From an uncultured Prevotella sp. (lineage in GTDB: Bacteria; Bacteroidota; Bacteroidia; Bacteroidales; Bacteroidaceae), in NCBI GenBank assembly GCA_944320305.1, contig CALUGW010000019.1, positions 1 to 50,791 of the forward strand: 50,791 nucleotides of DNA, given 5' to 3'. A program made the translations under genes and the position numbers. Below the pieces are notes generated by a model. The model was given only the letters and a program-made list of their open reading frames with translations, did no database searches and was not told the DNA's origin. Positions 35,773-44,274 of the stretch are shown here, one piece after another (the stretch's first letter is position 1; every line of letters starts with the position of its first letter).

Positions 35773-36855
35773 ATGGCAGAACAGGAAGTAACATTGTTGA
35801 AAGGCAACGAGGCTGTGGCCCTTGCCGCTATTCGTTGTGGCGTGGACGGATACTTCGGCTATCCGATCACACCGCAGAGTGAAGTCATCGAGACACTCGC
35901 CATCGAAAAGCCATGGGAGACCACCGGAATGGTGGTGGTGCAGGCCGAAAGCGAGGTGGCGTCGATAAACATGGTGTATGGTGCCGCAGGCGCGGGCAAA
36001 CGCGCAATGACCTCGTCGTCAAGCCCCGGAGTGGCCCTGATGCAGGAAGGCATTGCCTATATGGCCGGCGCCGAGCTGCCCGGAGTGATTGTGAACGTGC
36101 AGCGCGGAGGCCCCGGTCTCGGCACTATCCAGCCCTCGCAGAGCGACTACTTCCAGGCGACACGCGGAGGCGGAAACGGCGACTACTACGTCATCGTGCT
36201 CGCTCCTAATTCCGTTCAGGAAATGGCCGACTTCATCGACCTTGCCTTCAACCTTGCTTTCAAATACCGCATTCCGGCAATGATCCTCAGCGACGGCGTC
36301 ATCGGGCAGATGATGGAAAAGGTTGTTCTGCCGCCGTTCAAGCCGCGCCGCACGGAGGAAGAAATCATGCGCGAATGCCCGTGGGCGACTTTCGGACGGA
36401 AAAACGGACGGATCCCCAACATTATAACATCGCTGGAACTGCAGCCAGAGGTAATGGAGCAGCGCAACATTCACCTGCAGAAGAAGTATGACGAAATCCG
36501 CAAGGCTGAGGTGCGCTACGAGACACAGCAGTGCGATGATGCCGACTATCTGATTGTGGCGTTCGGCAGCGCGGCGCGCATAGCCCAGAAAGCCATCGAG
36601 ATAGCCCGCAACGAAGGCATAAAAGTAGGACTTTTCCGCCCGATAACGCTCTGGCCGTTCCCCAGTGGACAGGTGGCAGCTGCGGCAGAAGGCAAAAAAG
36701 GCGTGCTCGTGGCAGAGATAAACGCCGGCCAGATGGTAGAGGATGTCCGCCTGGCCATCAACGGCAATGAGCCGGTAGAGTATTTCGGACGTCTCGGCGG
36801 CATTGTGCCGGAACCGGACGAGATAGTGAACGCACTGAAAACAAAACTAATGTAA
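35773..36855 (+). CDS. vorB: 2-oxoacid:ferredoxin oxidoreductase alpha subunit (VorB/KorA)
   Basis: The 360-residue subunit contains the pyrimidine-binding domain motif LLKGNEAVALAAIRCGVDGYFGYPITPQSEVIE. It also has EGIAYMAGAELPGVIVNVQRGGPGLGTIQPSQSDY and a transketolase C-terminal-like domain. It oxidises 2-oxoacids (2-oxoglutarate or branched-chain) to acyl-CoA with CO2 release and reduces ferredoxin. The choice between Kor and Vor cannot be made from sequence alone. GGAGG lies 9 bp before the ATG at 35773, so the GTG at 35764 is less likely. Confidence 0.92.
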   Translation: MAEQEVTLLKGNEAVALAAIRCGVDGYFGYPITPQSEVIETLAIEKPWETTGMVVVQAESEVASINMVYGAAGAGKRAMTSSSSPGVALMQEGIAYMAGAELPGVIVNVQRGGPGLGTIQPSQSDYFQATRGGGNGDYYVIVLAPNSVQEMADFIDLAFNLAFKYRIPAMILSDGVIGQMMEKVVLPPFKPRRTEEEIMRECPWATFGRKNGRIPNIITSLELQPEVMEQRNIHLQKKYDEIRKAEVRYETQQCDDADYLIVAFGSAARIAQKAIEIARNEGIKVGLFRPITLWPFPSGQVAAAAEGKKGVLVAEINAGQMVEDVRLAINGNEPVEYFGRLGGIVPEPDEIVNALKTKLM

Positions 36856-36867
36856 GGAGGCAAAAAA

Positions 36868-37626
36868 ATGGACAATATAGTTTCACCTGAGAATCTTGTT
36901 TACAAGAAACCTACGCTGATGAACGACGTTCCCATGCACTATTGTCCGGGATGCAGCCATGGCGTTGTGCACAAACTCATTGCTGAGGTCATTGAGGAAA
37001 TGGGTATGGAAGACAAGGCGGTGGGAGTCAGCCCTGTGGGATGTGCCGTGTTTGCATACCGCTACATCGACATTGACTGGCAGGAAGCCGCCCACGGACG
37101 CGCGCCAGCTGTAGCAACGGGCATCAAGCGCCTGTGGCCAGACCGCCTCGTATTCACTTATCAGGGCGACGGCGACCTTGCGTGCATCGGCACATGCGAG
37201 ACAATACACGCGCTGAACCGCGGCGAGAACATCACCATCATTTTCATAAACAACGCCATTTACGGCATGACCGGCGGACAAATGGCGCCCACAACACTAA
37301 TCGGACAGAAGACAAGCACATGTCCATATGGCCGTGAGCCGGACCTGCACGGCTACCCGCTGAAAATCACTGAAATGGCCGCACAGCTGGAAGGCACGTG
37401 CTATGTGACCCGCCAAAGTGTTGACACAGTCGGCGCGATACGCAAGGCAAAGAAAGCGATACGCAAGGCTTTCCAGGCGTCAATGGACGGAAAGGGAAGC
37501 TCGCTCGTCGAGATTGTCTCCACCTGCAACAGCGGATGGAAACTTACTCCAATACAAGCCAACAAATGGATGGAGGAAAACATGTTCCCGTACTATCAGA
37601 AAGGCGACTTGAAAGACACTCTCTGA
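36868..37626 (+). CDS. 2-oxoacid:ferredoxin oxidoreductase beta subunit (TPP-binding)
   Basis: The 252-residue subunit binds thiamine pyrophosphate and a [4Fe-4S] cluster. The cluster motif YCPGCSHG is near residue 27-34, and further cysteines are CAVF and CNSGW. The TPP motif is GDGDLACIGTCETIHALNRGENITIIFINNAIYGMTGGQMAPTT. A strong AAGGAGG lies 8 bp before the ATG. It follows the alpha gene by 12 bp. Confidence 0.93.
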   Translation: MDNIVSPENLVYKKPTLMNDVPMHYCPGCSHGVVHKLIAEVIEEMGMEDKAVGVSPVGCAVFAYRYIDIDWQEAAHGRAPAVATGIKRLWPDRLVFTYQGDGDLACIGTCETIHALNRGENITIIFINNAIYGMTGGQMAPTTLIGQKTSTCPYGREPDLHGYPLKITEMAAQLEGTCYVTRQSVDTVGAIRKAKKAIRKAFQASMDGKGSSLVEIVSTCNSGWKLTPIQANKWMEENMFPYYQKGDLKDTL

Positions 37627-37674
37627 CACTTGCCGCAAGTATTTCACAACATACAGTTCTTAAATGACAGCAAC

Positions 37675-38217
37675 ATGAAAAAAGAGATAATAATTTCCGG
37701 TTTCGGCGGTCAGGGCGTCCTTTCAATGGGCAAGATCATTGCCTACTCCGGCCTGATGGACGACAAGGAAGTGACATGGATGCCTGCCTACGGGCCAGAG
37801 CAGCGTGGCGGCACAGCCAACGTGACGGTCATTGTCAGTGACGACAAGATATCATCACCTATTTTAAGCTCTTACGATGTGGCCATAATACTCAACCAAC
37901 CGTCTTTGGAAAAGTTCGAGCCGAAACTGAAACCCGGCGGAATACTGATTTACGACGGTTACGGAATTATCAATCCACCAACGAGAAAAGACATTACCGT
38001 TTACAGGGTCAACGCCATGGACAAAGCGGCTGAAATGAAAAACTCCAAGATATTCAACATGATTGTACTCGGAGGATTTCTAAAAGTCTGCCCCGTCCTA
38101 AGCACCGCAGGTATTGAAAAAGCCCTCCGCAAGACTCTGCCAGAGCGCCACCACGCCTTGATTCCACTCAATATGCAGGCGCTCGAAGAGGGCGGAAAGA
38201 TTATAGAAAAGATGTGA
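37675..38217 (+). CDS. 2-oxoacid:ferredoxin oxidoreductase gamma subunit
   Basis: The 180-residue subunit carries the Rossmann-like motif ISGFGGQGVLSMGKIIA at the N-terminus and the MPAYGPEQRGGTANVTVIVS block that binds CoA. It completes the enzyme with the delta, alpha and beta subunits. The ATG at 37675 starts the standard MKKEIIISGFGGQG sequence; 15 in-frame upstream codons are probably untranslated. Unlike its three neighbours it has no clear Shine-Dalgarno. Confidence 0.94.
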   Translation: MKKEIIISGFGGQGVLSMGKIIAYSGLMDDKEVTWMPAYGPEQRGGTANVTVIVSDDKISSPILSSYDVAIILNQPSLEKFEPKLKPGGILIYDGYGIINPPTRKDITVYRVNAMDKAAEMKNSKIFNMIVLGGFLKVCPVLSTAGIEKALRKTLPERHHALIPLNMQALEEGGKIIEKM

Positions 38218-38222
38218 ATTAC

Positions 38223-38348
38223 GGGTTGAGCAACACATTATGACATTCATTTGTTGCCACAACCCAAACAACCAAGTGCCGTTTTGCACATTATGACACC
38301 GCGCTTTTACGAATTAAAGGACGGTGCCGATAATGCAAAACGGCACTT
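38223..38348. repeat. Paired inverted repeats with an internal 12-bp direct repeat
   Basis: IR 1 is GGGTTG.GCAACA (38223-38235) with TGTTGC..CAACCC (38252-38265). IR 2 is AAGTGCCGTTTTGCA...GACACC (38274-38300) with GGTGCC...TGCAAAACGGCACTT (38323-38348), a perfect outer stem of 15 bp. Each contains CACATTATGACA (38234-38245 and 38287-38298, 53 bp apart). It follows the oxidoreductase operon and may terminate it, but there is no T-tract. The rest of the gap to 38470 is empty. Confidence 0.65.
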
Positions 38349-38470
38349 ATTATTCTTCAATCTCTATCAAACGCATCACACGCCTTTACCATATCTGCGC
38401 AATGCGTGATTCAGGGCCGGGTGCAGACCGCATTTGTTGCGCAGCCAGCATGAACCCCATGAAAACAAAA

Positions 38471-38493
38471 ACCGCCGGACAATGTCCAGCGGT
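38471..38493 (-). terminator. Terminator of the small lipoprotein gene
   Basis: ACCGC.GGAC pairs with GTCC.GCGGT; on the minus strand the stem is followed by TTTTTGTTTTC. It lies 29 bp beyond the stop at 38522. Confidence 0.8.
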
Positions 38494-38521
38494 AATTCTC
38501 TCATAGTTCGCGTGCAGCTAA

Positions 38522-38710
38522 TTACTCAGCAACTGTAGAGTCAGCAGCAACAGCTGCGCTGTCAGTAGCAGTGCTGTCGCTCAGCATCGTTGTGTCCTCA
38601 ACCTGAGCAACAGTGTCAGAGTCAACAGGAGCAGCCTGATTTGTCTTGTTACCACAAGATGCGAAAGAAATAGCTGCAACAGCTACGAACATAAATACCA
38701 ATTTCTTCAT
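38522..38710 (-). CDS. Small lipoprotein, Asp/Ser/Thr/Ala-rich
   Basis: The 62-residue product has a lipoprotein signal ending SFASC (Cys19), followed by a low-complexity acidic tail (repeated DS, TT and AA). Such small lipoproteins are frequent and often abundant in Bacteroidales; no function is known. It has a -7 element at 38764-38771 and a terminator, so it is a single-gene unit. Confidence 0.8.
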   Translation of the reverse strand: MKKLVFMFVAVAAISFASCGNKTNQAAPVDSDTVAQVEDTTMLSDSTATDSAAVAADSTVAE

Positions 38711-38763
38711 TTTTCTTTGCTTTTTAAAGTCTGTAAAACAATCATTTGTTTATTAAAACGATG

Positions 38764-38771
38764 CAAAGGTA
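38764..38771 (-). promoter_or_regulatory. -7 promoter element for the small lipoprotein
   Basis: The minus strand reads TACCTTTG, matching TAnnTTTG, 54 bp upstream of the ATG. Confidence 0.6.
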
Positions 38772-38896
38772 TATATTTTTTCGATACGTTGTTCCTTTTT
38801 TTCATACTTTTTTTTGCCCCAAAGTGTAACTTTTTAGCAAAGCATTGATAATCAATCGATTACAGAGTGTTAAAATTTCATCATGCAGTCCGCAGC

Positions 38897-38918
38897 ACAT
38901 TAAAGCCTTGTTTAATGT
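38897..38918. promoter_or_regulatory. 8-bp inverted repeat upstream of the mtaB promoter
   Basis: ACATTAAA and TTTAATGT flank a 6-base spacer, ending about 21 bp before the mtaB -7 element. It could be an operator or a small hairpin. Confidence 0.35.
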
Positions 38919-38939
38919 CCGCATTTCGGTATTTTTTTT

Positions 38940-38947
38940 TACCTTTG
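38940..38947 (+). promoter_or_regulatory. -7 promoter element for mtaB and the GT2 gene
   Basis: TACCTTTG matches TAnnTTTG, 32 bp before the ATG at 38980. Confidence 0.6.
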
Positions 38948-38979
38948 CGCCGATTTTGATTTTCATTACATAATTATAT

Positions 38980-40329
38980 ATGGTCAATCCGTCTGCCTTC
39001 AAAGGGAAAAAAGTGGCTTATTACACACTGGGATGCAAACTAAACTTCTCCGAAACCTCAACGATCATAAAGCATTTGGGTGAATACGGGGTGGCTCCTG
39101 CATCGCAGGGGGAGTGTGCCGATTTGTGCATAATAAACACCTGTTCTGTAACAGACATTGCCGACCACAAGTGCAGACAGGCTATCCACAGGATGATACG
39201 CGAGAATCCTGGAGCCTTTGTCGTGGTCATGGGCTGCTACGCCCAACTGCAGCCGGAAGCTGTCAGCAGGATTGAAGGCGTTGACCTGGTGCTTGGCGCC
39301 AATGAGAAAGCCGACCTGATAAAATACCTCACAACATATTGGGCTCAACAGCCACCTTGCTCCGGCGGCCACCTGCACCGTTTCTTCGCCGTAAAGACAA
39401 AAGACATCAAGACTTTTGCGGCCAGCTGCTCTCGCGGAAACCGCACACGCTACTTTCTTAAAGTGCAGGACGGCTGCGACTATTTCTGCACTTACTGCAC
39501 AATACCATACGCCCGAGGCTTCAGCCGCAACCCGCCAATCGAGTCTTTGGTGGCGCAGGCCGCAGCCGCAGTGAGCGAAGGTGGCAACGAGATTGTGCTC
39601 ACAGGAGTGAACATCGGCGACTTCGGAAAATCCACCGGCGAGACATTCGTCGATCTGGTCAAGGCACTTGACCGCGTAGCGGGCGCCAAGCGCTACCGCA
39701 TAAGCAGCATAGAGCCAGACTTGCTCAGCGATGAGCTGATTGACTTTTGCGCTTCGAGCCGAACCTTCATGCCACACTTTCACATTCCGCTGCAAAGCGG
39801 CAGCGACACGGTTCTGCGCCTGATGCACCGCCATTATGACACGAAGCTGTTCGCACACAAGATAAGCCGTATTAAGGAAAAGATGCCAAGCGCCTTTATC
39901 GGAGTGGACGTGATGGTCGGATGCCGCGGCGAGACGCCGGAATGTTTTGAGGAAACATTCTCTTTCTTGAGCGCCCTCGATGTAACACAGCTGCATGTGT
40001 TCCCCTATTCCGAACGTCCGGGCACAGCAGCCCTAAAAATACCGTATGTTGTTGACGCCGAGACAAAGAAGCAGCGCAGCAAACGGCTTCTGGAGCTGTC
40101 GGGCAAGAAAACGCATGATTTCTACGCTGCCCACATCGGCCGACAGGCTGAGGTGCTGTTTGAAAAGGCACCGTCCGGCAAAGCCATGCACGGCTTCACA
40201 CGCAATTACATCCGGGTCGAGCTGGCCCCGGAACGCTCTTTGCCGGAATACGACAACCGCCTGATGACCGTAAAACTGGGAGATTTCAACCAAGACCAAA
40301 CCGCACTAAAAGCCACAATAATAAAATGA
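38980..40329 (+). CDS. mtaB: tRNA t6A37 methylthiotransferase
   Basis: The 449-residue radical SAM enzyme adds a methylthio group to N6-threonylcarbamoyladenosine 37. The N-terminal UPF0004 domain has its cluster cysteines Cys19 (TLGCKLNFSE), Cys55 (NTCSVT) and Cys86 (MGCYAQ). The radical SAM motif CDYFCTYC gives Cys166, Cys170 and Cys173. A C-terminal TRAM domain follows. The TLGCKLN signature points to MtaB rather than MiaB or RimO. The stop overlaps the next start (ATGA). Confidence 0.95.
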   Translation: MVNPSAFKGKKVAYYTLGCKLNFSETSTIIKHLGEYGVAPASQGECADLCIINTCSVTDIADHKCRQAIHRMIRENPGAFVVVMGCYAQLQPEAVSRIEGVDLVLGANEKADLIKYLTTYWAQQPPCSGGHLHRFFAVKTKDIKTFAASCSRGNRTRYFLKVQDGCDYFCTYCTIPYARGFSRNPPIESLVAQAAAAVSEGGNEIVLTGVNIGDFGKSTGETFVDLVKALDRVAGAKRYRISSIEPDLLSDELIDFCASSRTFMPHFHIPLQSGSDTVLRLMHRHYDTKLFAHKISRIKEKMPSAFIGVDVMVGCRGETPECFEETFSFLSALDVTQLHVFPYSERPGTAALKIPYVVDAETKKQRSKRLLELSGKKTHDFYAAHIGRQAEVLFEKAPSGKAMHGFTRNYIRVELAPERSLPEYDNRLMTVKLGDFNQDQTALKATIIK

Positions 40330-41342
40330 CAAAGGTTGCAATAGTTATCCTCAATTGGAACGGAGCAAAAATGCTGCGGAAGTATTTGCCCACAGTTATG
40401 AAATTCTCGTGCGGCGAAGCCGATGTCTACGTGGCAGACAACGCCTCTACAGACGAATCGCTCGACCTGCTGGCGAGCAGTTTTCCCGACTGCAAGACAA
40501 TACGCCTCGAACGGAACTGGGGCTTTGCCGACGGATACAACAAAGCCTTACGGCAAATCGAGGCACAGTATTACCTCCTGCTGAACTCCGACGTGGAAGT
40601 TACTCACCACTGGCTGACGCCAATGATAGAGTTCATGGACTCACACCCTGACACGGCCGCCTGCCAGCCAAAGCTGCTTTCTGTGTCAGACAAGGACTGC
40701 TTCGAATATGCAGGAGCCTGCGGCGGATTCATCGACCGCTACGGCTACCCCTTTTGCAGGGGGAGAATATTCGAGACCGTCGAGCGCGACAACGGCCAAT
40801 ACGACTACCGGCAAGAGATTCTGTGGGCCTCGGGCGCGGCCATGATGGTGCGCGCCGCAGACTATTGGAATGCCGGCGGACTTGACGGGCGCTTCTTCGC
40901 CCACAACGAAGAAATTGACCTGTGCTGGCGGCTGAGACTGCAGGGCAGAAAAATATACTGCATCCCGGAAAGCTATGTCTACCACGTAGGGGGCGGAACA
41001 CTGCCAAAAGGCAATCCGATGAAGACCTTCCTGAATTTCAGGAACAATCTGACCATGCTCTACAAATGTCTGCCCGAAAACGAGCTGCGCCACGTGATGC
41101 GCGTGAGGTGGTGGCTCGACTACCTTGCAGCTTTCCAGATGCTGCTGCTGAAGCACAGCCCCGGAGACTTCAAAGCCGTGTGGCAGGCCCGCCGGGCATT
41201 TGCCAAATGGAAGAAAGACTTCCGGCAGGACCGGGCCGAAATCCAGTCGGGGGCAACCGCGAAAGAGATAACCGGGCGCACGTCTTTCTCTCTGCTGTGG
41301 CAATATTATGCCAAAGGCAAAAAACAGTTCTCAGACCTGTAA
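40326..41342 (+). CDS. Glycosyltransferase family 2 protein
   Basis: The 338-residue GT-A enzyme has VAIVILNWNGAKML at the start, the nucleotide-binding VYVADNASTDESLDLL (about 36-51), LLNSDVEV with a metal-binding Asp (about 86-93), and the acceptor-side FAHNEEIDLCWRLRLQG. This is the rhamnosyltransferase-like group common in Bacteroidetes surface polysaccharide synthesis. No sugar-nucleotide genes are nearby. The 4-bp overlap with mtaB implies coupled translation. A very long hairpin follows. Confidence 0.9.
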   Translation: MTKVAIVILNWNGAKMLRKYLPTVMKFSCGEADVYVADNASTDESLDLLASSFPDCKTIRLERNWGFADGYNKALRQIEAQYYLLLNSDVEVTHHWLTPMIEFMDSHPDTAACQPKLLSVSDKDCFEYAGACGGFIDRYGYPFCRGRIFETVERDNGQYDYRQEILWASGAAMMVRAADYWNAGGLDGRFFAHNEEIDLCWRLRLQGRKIYCIPESYVYHVGGGTLPKGNPMKTFLNFRNNLTMLYKCLPENELRHVMRVRWWLDYLAAFQMLLLKHSPGDFKAVWQARRAFAKWKKDFRQDRAEIQSGATAKEITGRTSFSLLWQYYAKGKKQFSDL

Positions 41343-41385
41343 TGGCGGCACAGGCAGTAGCCAAGTCCTGAAAAACCGGGCGATA

Positions 41386-41444
41386 CAGAAACCAGTGGCG
41401 CGGCCTGGCAATTGAGCATTGCCCGGCCGCGCCACTGGTTTCTG
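41386..41444. terminator. Very long inverted repeat between convergent GT2 and DUF4861 genes
   Basis: CAGAAACCAGTGGCGCGGCC.GGCAAT pairs with ATTGCC.GGCCGCGCCACTGGTTTCTG around a short loop, giving a stem of about 26 bp with a single mismatch. It sits between two convergent genes and probably terminates both. Confidence 0.75.
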
Positions 41445-41459
41445 CACGATGCCTGTCCG

Positions 41460-42692
41460 TTATTTAACGGTCACTTCGACGGGAGTGCTGAGTTCCTTTT
41501 TCCATGCGTCAAGATATTCAAACCATTCTTTAGAGCTGTGGAAGCCAAAATCCTCATTGTCTGAACAGAACGTGATATTGTAGTGAAGCTCTTCTGAGGC
41601 GTTGCCTACAACAAAAGGATAATTGTCCTTGTCAGCGGGCAGCTCCCTGACAACGTTGCCTGCGGGAATGCAGATGCCGAGACCTACAGTCTCGCGCTTG
41701 TGTCCGGCCGAGTCTTTCTCCGACACGGGCCAGTCTGTACCCCAGCAGCCGCGAAGTCCCTTCTTGTCGCTTGTCTCCACGGAGTTCTTCACGTTTATTA
41801 TGCCTGTCGCGAACTGATAGTCTTTCACGTCCTTATTAAACTTTATGTCCACAAAACAGTCGCGACGCCCGGCGTAAAGAGTGTAGCGCGCGGTCATGTC
41901 TATCTTCTCCTTGCCGGGATTCATCGTGTTCCAGCCCTCGTCAACCACCTCAACCACAGTGCGCAGCGGGCCGCGCGAGATGATGCGCAGCGTGCGGTGG
42001 TCTACATCCTTGAGCATCTGGGGCGCGTTGCCGTCCCATCCGCGCAGGGCGCCGAGTCCGAATGTCTCGCCAACCCACAGCACGTCATCGCCAAATCCGG
42101 CAGCCTTCTGCTGCCTGTCGGGATAGAACTGTGTCTTTTTAAGCTCCAGCCCCTTGTGATATTTGCCATAAATGTCTACCGTCTGCCTGTGGTCAAAATA
42201 AATGCGGTAGGCCACCATGTCGTTCTCGAAAGCAGGCCCGTGGTGGTGAAGCATCCAGTACGGATTCGTGCCGTTGTCCACAGTGAGGCTGCTGATGTAA
42301 AGGTCCTGCTTGTTGTTGCTCTTTATCCGCTTGTTGGTGAGCAACATTTCAGCATAAACCTGCGGCTCGTATTCGCGCGGAGCGCCGCTATCCTCAAGTT
42401 TCACACTGAACGTCTGCTTTCCGTTCCCCGCAATGTCCGTCAGGAAACAAAGCTCGTCAAACTTTCCGTCGCCGTCAAGGTCGTCCAGCTGAGAAGCCAC
42501 CTCACGCCCGCCGGCTGTGACCAGCGCCGACCTGACATCCATGCCGCAGCTGCCCAGAGCTATTACCACAGGCACGGCCTTGCGGTCTGATTTCGAACTG
42601 TTAGTGACGCTCACCTCCAAAGATTTCTGAGCCGCGGCCGTTGCCGACAGTGCGGCAAGCAGAGCCAAAGCTACCATTTTCCGTTTCATCAT
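41460..42692 (-). CDS. DUF4861 family secreted protein
   Basis: The product of about 410 residues has a signal peptide (MMKRKMVALALLAALSATAAAQ). A DUF4861 domain covers nearly all of the rest, with LDDLDGDGKFDELCFLTDI, MLHHHGPAFENDMVAYRIYFD, LGALRGWDG, RIISRGPLRTVVEVV and the C-terminal EWFEYLDAWKKELSTPVEVTVK. The family is found beside GH88/GH105 genes in pectin or glycosaminoglycan loci; its activity is not known to me. The GH105 protein at 45000-47312 has a second DUF4861 domain. The -7 element at 42735-42742 places the start inside the longer frame, at 42692 or 42689. Confidence 0.88.
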   Translation of the reverse strand: MMKRKMVALALLAALSATAAAQKSLEVSVTNSSKSDRKAVPVVIALGSCGMDVRSALVTAGGREVASQLDDLDGDGKFDELCFLTDIAGNGKQTFSVKLEDSGAPREYEPQVYAEMLLTNKRIKSNNKQDLYISSLTVDNGTNPYWMLHHHGPAFENDMVAYRIYFDHRQTVDIYGKYHKGLELKKTQFYPDRQQKAAGFGDDVLWVGETFGLGALRGWDGNAPQMLKDVDHRTLRIISRGPLRTVVEVVDEGWNTMNPGKEKIDMTARYTLYAGRRDCFVDIKFNKDVKDYQFATGIINVKNSVETSDKKGLRGCWGTDWPVSEKDSAGHKRETVGLGICIPAGNVVRELPADKDNYPFVVGNASEELHYNITFCSDNEDFGFHSSKEWFEYLDAWKKELSTPVEVTVK

Positions 42693-42734
42693 ATCTATAG
42701 TTTTGTTTCGGTTTGCACAGAATTTATTTTTAGA

Positions 42735-42742
42735 CAAAGTTA
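42735..42742 (-). promoter_or_regulatory. -7 promoter element for the DUF4861 gene
   Basis: The minus strand reads TAACTTTG, matching TAnnTTTG, about 43 bp upstream of the ATG at 42692. It lies around the first codons of the longer frame and so argues against that start. Confidence 0.6.
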
Positions 42743-42858
42743 CTCAATTTTACTTGAAACATTGTCTCTTTGAGAGGAAATCATTTGAGTGACGCTTCTT
42801 TTTGACGTTGTTTTGGTATGTTTTAGCTTAATTTTTGTGTTTTTAAAATATTTATTGC

Positions 42859-42866
42859 TATATTTG
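42859..42866 (+). promoter_or_regulatory. -7 promoter element for gldB
   Basis: TATATTTG matches TAnnTTTG, 40 bp before the GTG at 42907. Confidence 0.6.
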
Positions 42867-42906
42867 CAACGTAATAATCAACATACAACCATCTTCAATC
42901 ATACAA

Positions 42907-43725
42907 GTGCATAAGATACATTACATATTGGTGCTAATGGTGCTCGCTCTGTGCGGATGCGAATGGAAACTGTCGCCCAACAATAATGGCAAGGAGGGAG
43001 ACGCCGTGGCCGTGGAACGCTACGACCGCATTGAGAGCCTTTACCTAACCACCGGCGACTTTTCCGCCCTACAGCAGCTGAACACAGAATATCCCATGCA
43101 GACGCGCGCGCTTATAGAAGATGTGCTGAAAATAGGCCGCGTCAATGACCCTGAGATAAACTCCAAGTTCCTGCAGTTCTTCCAGGACATCACTCTCCAG
43201 AGCCTGATAAACGAAGTGGAGCAGCAATACGCCAACATGGACGACATCAACAAGGAGCTTAACTCCTCATTCCGCAGGCTGAAAAAGGCCATCCCGGGCA
43301 TTGACATCCCTGAAGTCTACACCCAGATCGGCGCGTTGGACCAGAGCATCGTCGTGGGAAACGACATGGTGGGCATCAGCCTTGACAAGTATCTTGGGGC
43401 CGACTACCACCTCTATCTGAAATACTACCCCAAATCGCAGCGCGAACAGATGGTGCGCTCAATGATTGTGCCCGACTGCCTTGTGTTCTACCTGCTCAGC
43501 CTCTACCCCATGCCCCACGGCAACGGAATGTCTCAGATGGAATGCGACGTGCACATCGGAAAGATAATGTGGGTTGTCAACCGCCTTGTTGACCGCCATG
43601 TGTTCAAGGGGGAGTATGTCAGTCTTGTGGCAAAATATATGAAGCGGCACAAGAACGGCACTATAGCCTGGCTGCTGAACAACGACAACTGCAAGGACAT
43701 TGCCGCACTTGCCGACGGGAAATAA
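42907..43725 (+). CDS. gldB: GldB-like lipoprotein (gliding motility family)
   Basis: The product of about 272 residues begins, from a GTG start, with a lipoprotein signal ending ALCGC. The GldB-type core follows: RYDRIESLYLTTGDFSALQQLNTEYP, GISLDKYLGADYHLYLKYYPKSQREQM, IVPDCLVFYLLSLYP, and a helical tail. GldB is needed for gliding in Flavobacterium but is also kept in non-gliding Bacteroidales, where its role is unclear. A GTG start is used because the only ATG is inside the signal peptide. A -7 element lies at 42859-42866. Family assignment rests on remembered motifs. Confidence 0.75.
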   Translation: MHKIHYILVLMVLALCGCEWKLSPNNNGKEGDAVAVERYDRIESLYLTTGDFSALQQLNTEYPMQTRALIEDVLKIGRVNDPEINSKFLQFFQDITLQSLINEVEQQYANMDDINKELNSSFRRLKKAIPGIDIPEVYTQIGALDQSIVVGNDMVGISLDKYLGADYHLYLKYYPKSQREQMVRSMIVPDCLVFYLLSLYPMPHGNGMSQMECDVHIGKIMWVVNRLVDRHVFKGEYVSLVAKYMKRHKNGTIAWLLNNDNCKDIAALADGK

Positions 43726-43741
43726 CGCCCGGCACGGGCGT
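43725..43741 (+). terminator. Short hairpin at the gldB stop codon
   Basis: ACGCCCG-GCA-CGGGCGT is a perfect 7-bp stem beginning at the last base of the gene. No T-tract follows, so terminator status is uncertain. Confidence 0.35.
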
Positions 43742-43824
43742 CTGACGCCAGCCGACGCCGGGTGCAGCCATGGTTTCGCAGCTGCAACAAGCGTCCGGCA
43801 GTCCGTTTGTTTATTTTTACACAA

Positions 43825-44110
43825 GTTAAAAACAAGCGTCACAAAGCCTTCGTATTTTCGCGCATTTGAAAATAATTCGCCACAGGTCGCAAATTCGCCA
43901 ATCCTGAGTGTGCAACCATAACCTCTTGGCCTTATATGACTTATAAGTCTCTCAAGCCTTAGTGTGCAACTTTTCCAGTCACCGAAACAGCCCTTTTCAG
44001 CCTCAAAAAGGCAGTTTCGGCCATGCGGAAAGGGCCGTTTCGGCTTCCGATATGGCCTATATTGCAATGCGAAAAGGCCCATATCGCATCGCAATATAGG
44101 CCTTTTCGCA
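43825..44110 (-). repeat. Composite intergenic repeat element, copy 5 (inverted orientation)
   Basis: Read on the minus strand, seven 22-bp units start at 44110, 44088, 44066, 44044, 44022, 44000 and 43978. A possible eighth lies at 44132. The last carries GTTGCACAC (43970-43962). Four 9-bp units of the CTTATAAGT/CATATAAGG type follow, then GTTGCACAC at 43916-43908, again exactly 54 bp on. The tail ends in TTTTTAAC at 43832-43825, 84 bp from the second box. It lies between the convergent gldB and SDR genes; the remaining parts of that gap show nothing else. Confidence 0.85.
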
Positions 44111-44274
44111 AACTCATGGGGATTTTCCGCCCGAGCAGAACGCCCAAAACCGCTTTCCGCTTTCTATTTCAGCACTTTTTGAAGTGTTAAATTCTGGGCT
44201 TCACAACGGTCTTACAATATCCCAAAAGACATTACGGGCAAAAAGGAAAGGCGCCGCAGTCTCCCGGCAAGCTG

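Noticed and set aside
41386-41444. The 26-bp stem as a miniature transposable element
   Set aside because: It is a single copy in the window without flanking target duplications and sits exactly between two convergent genes, so a terminator is simpler.
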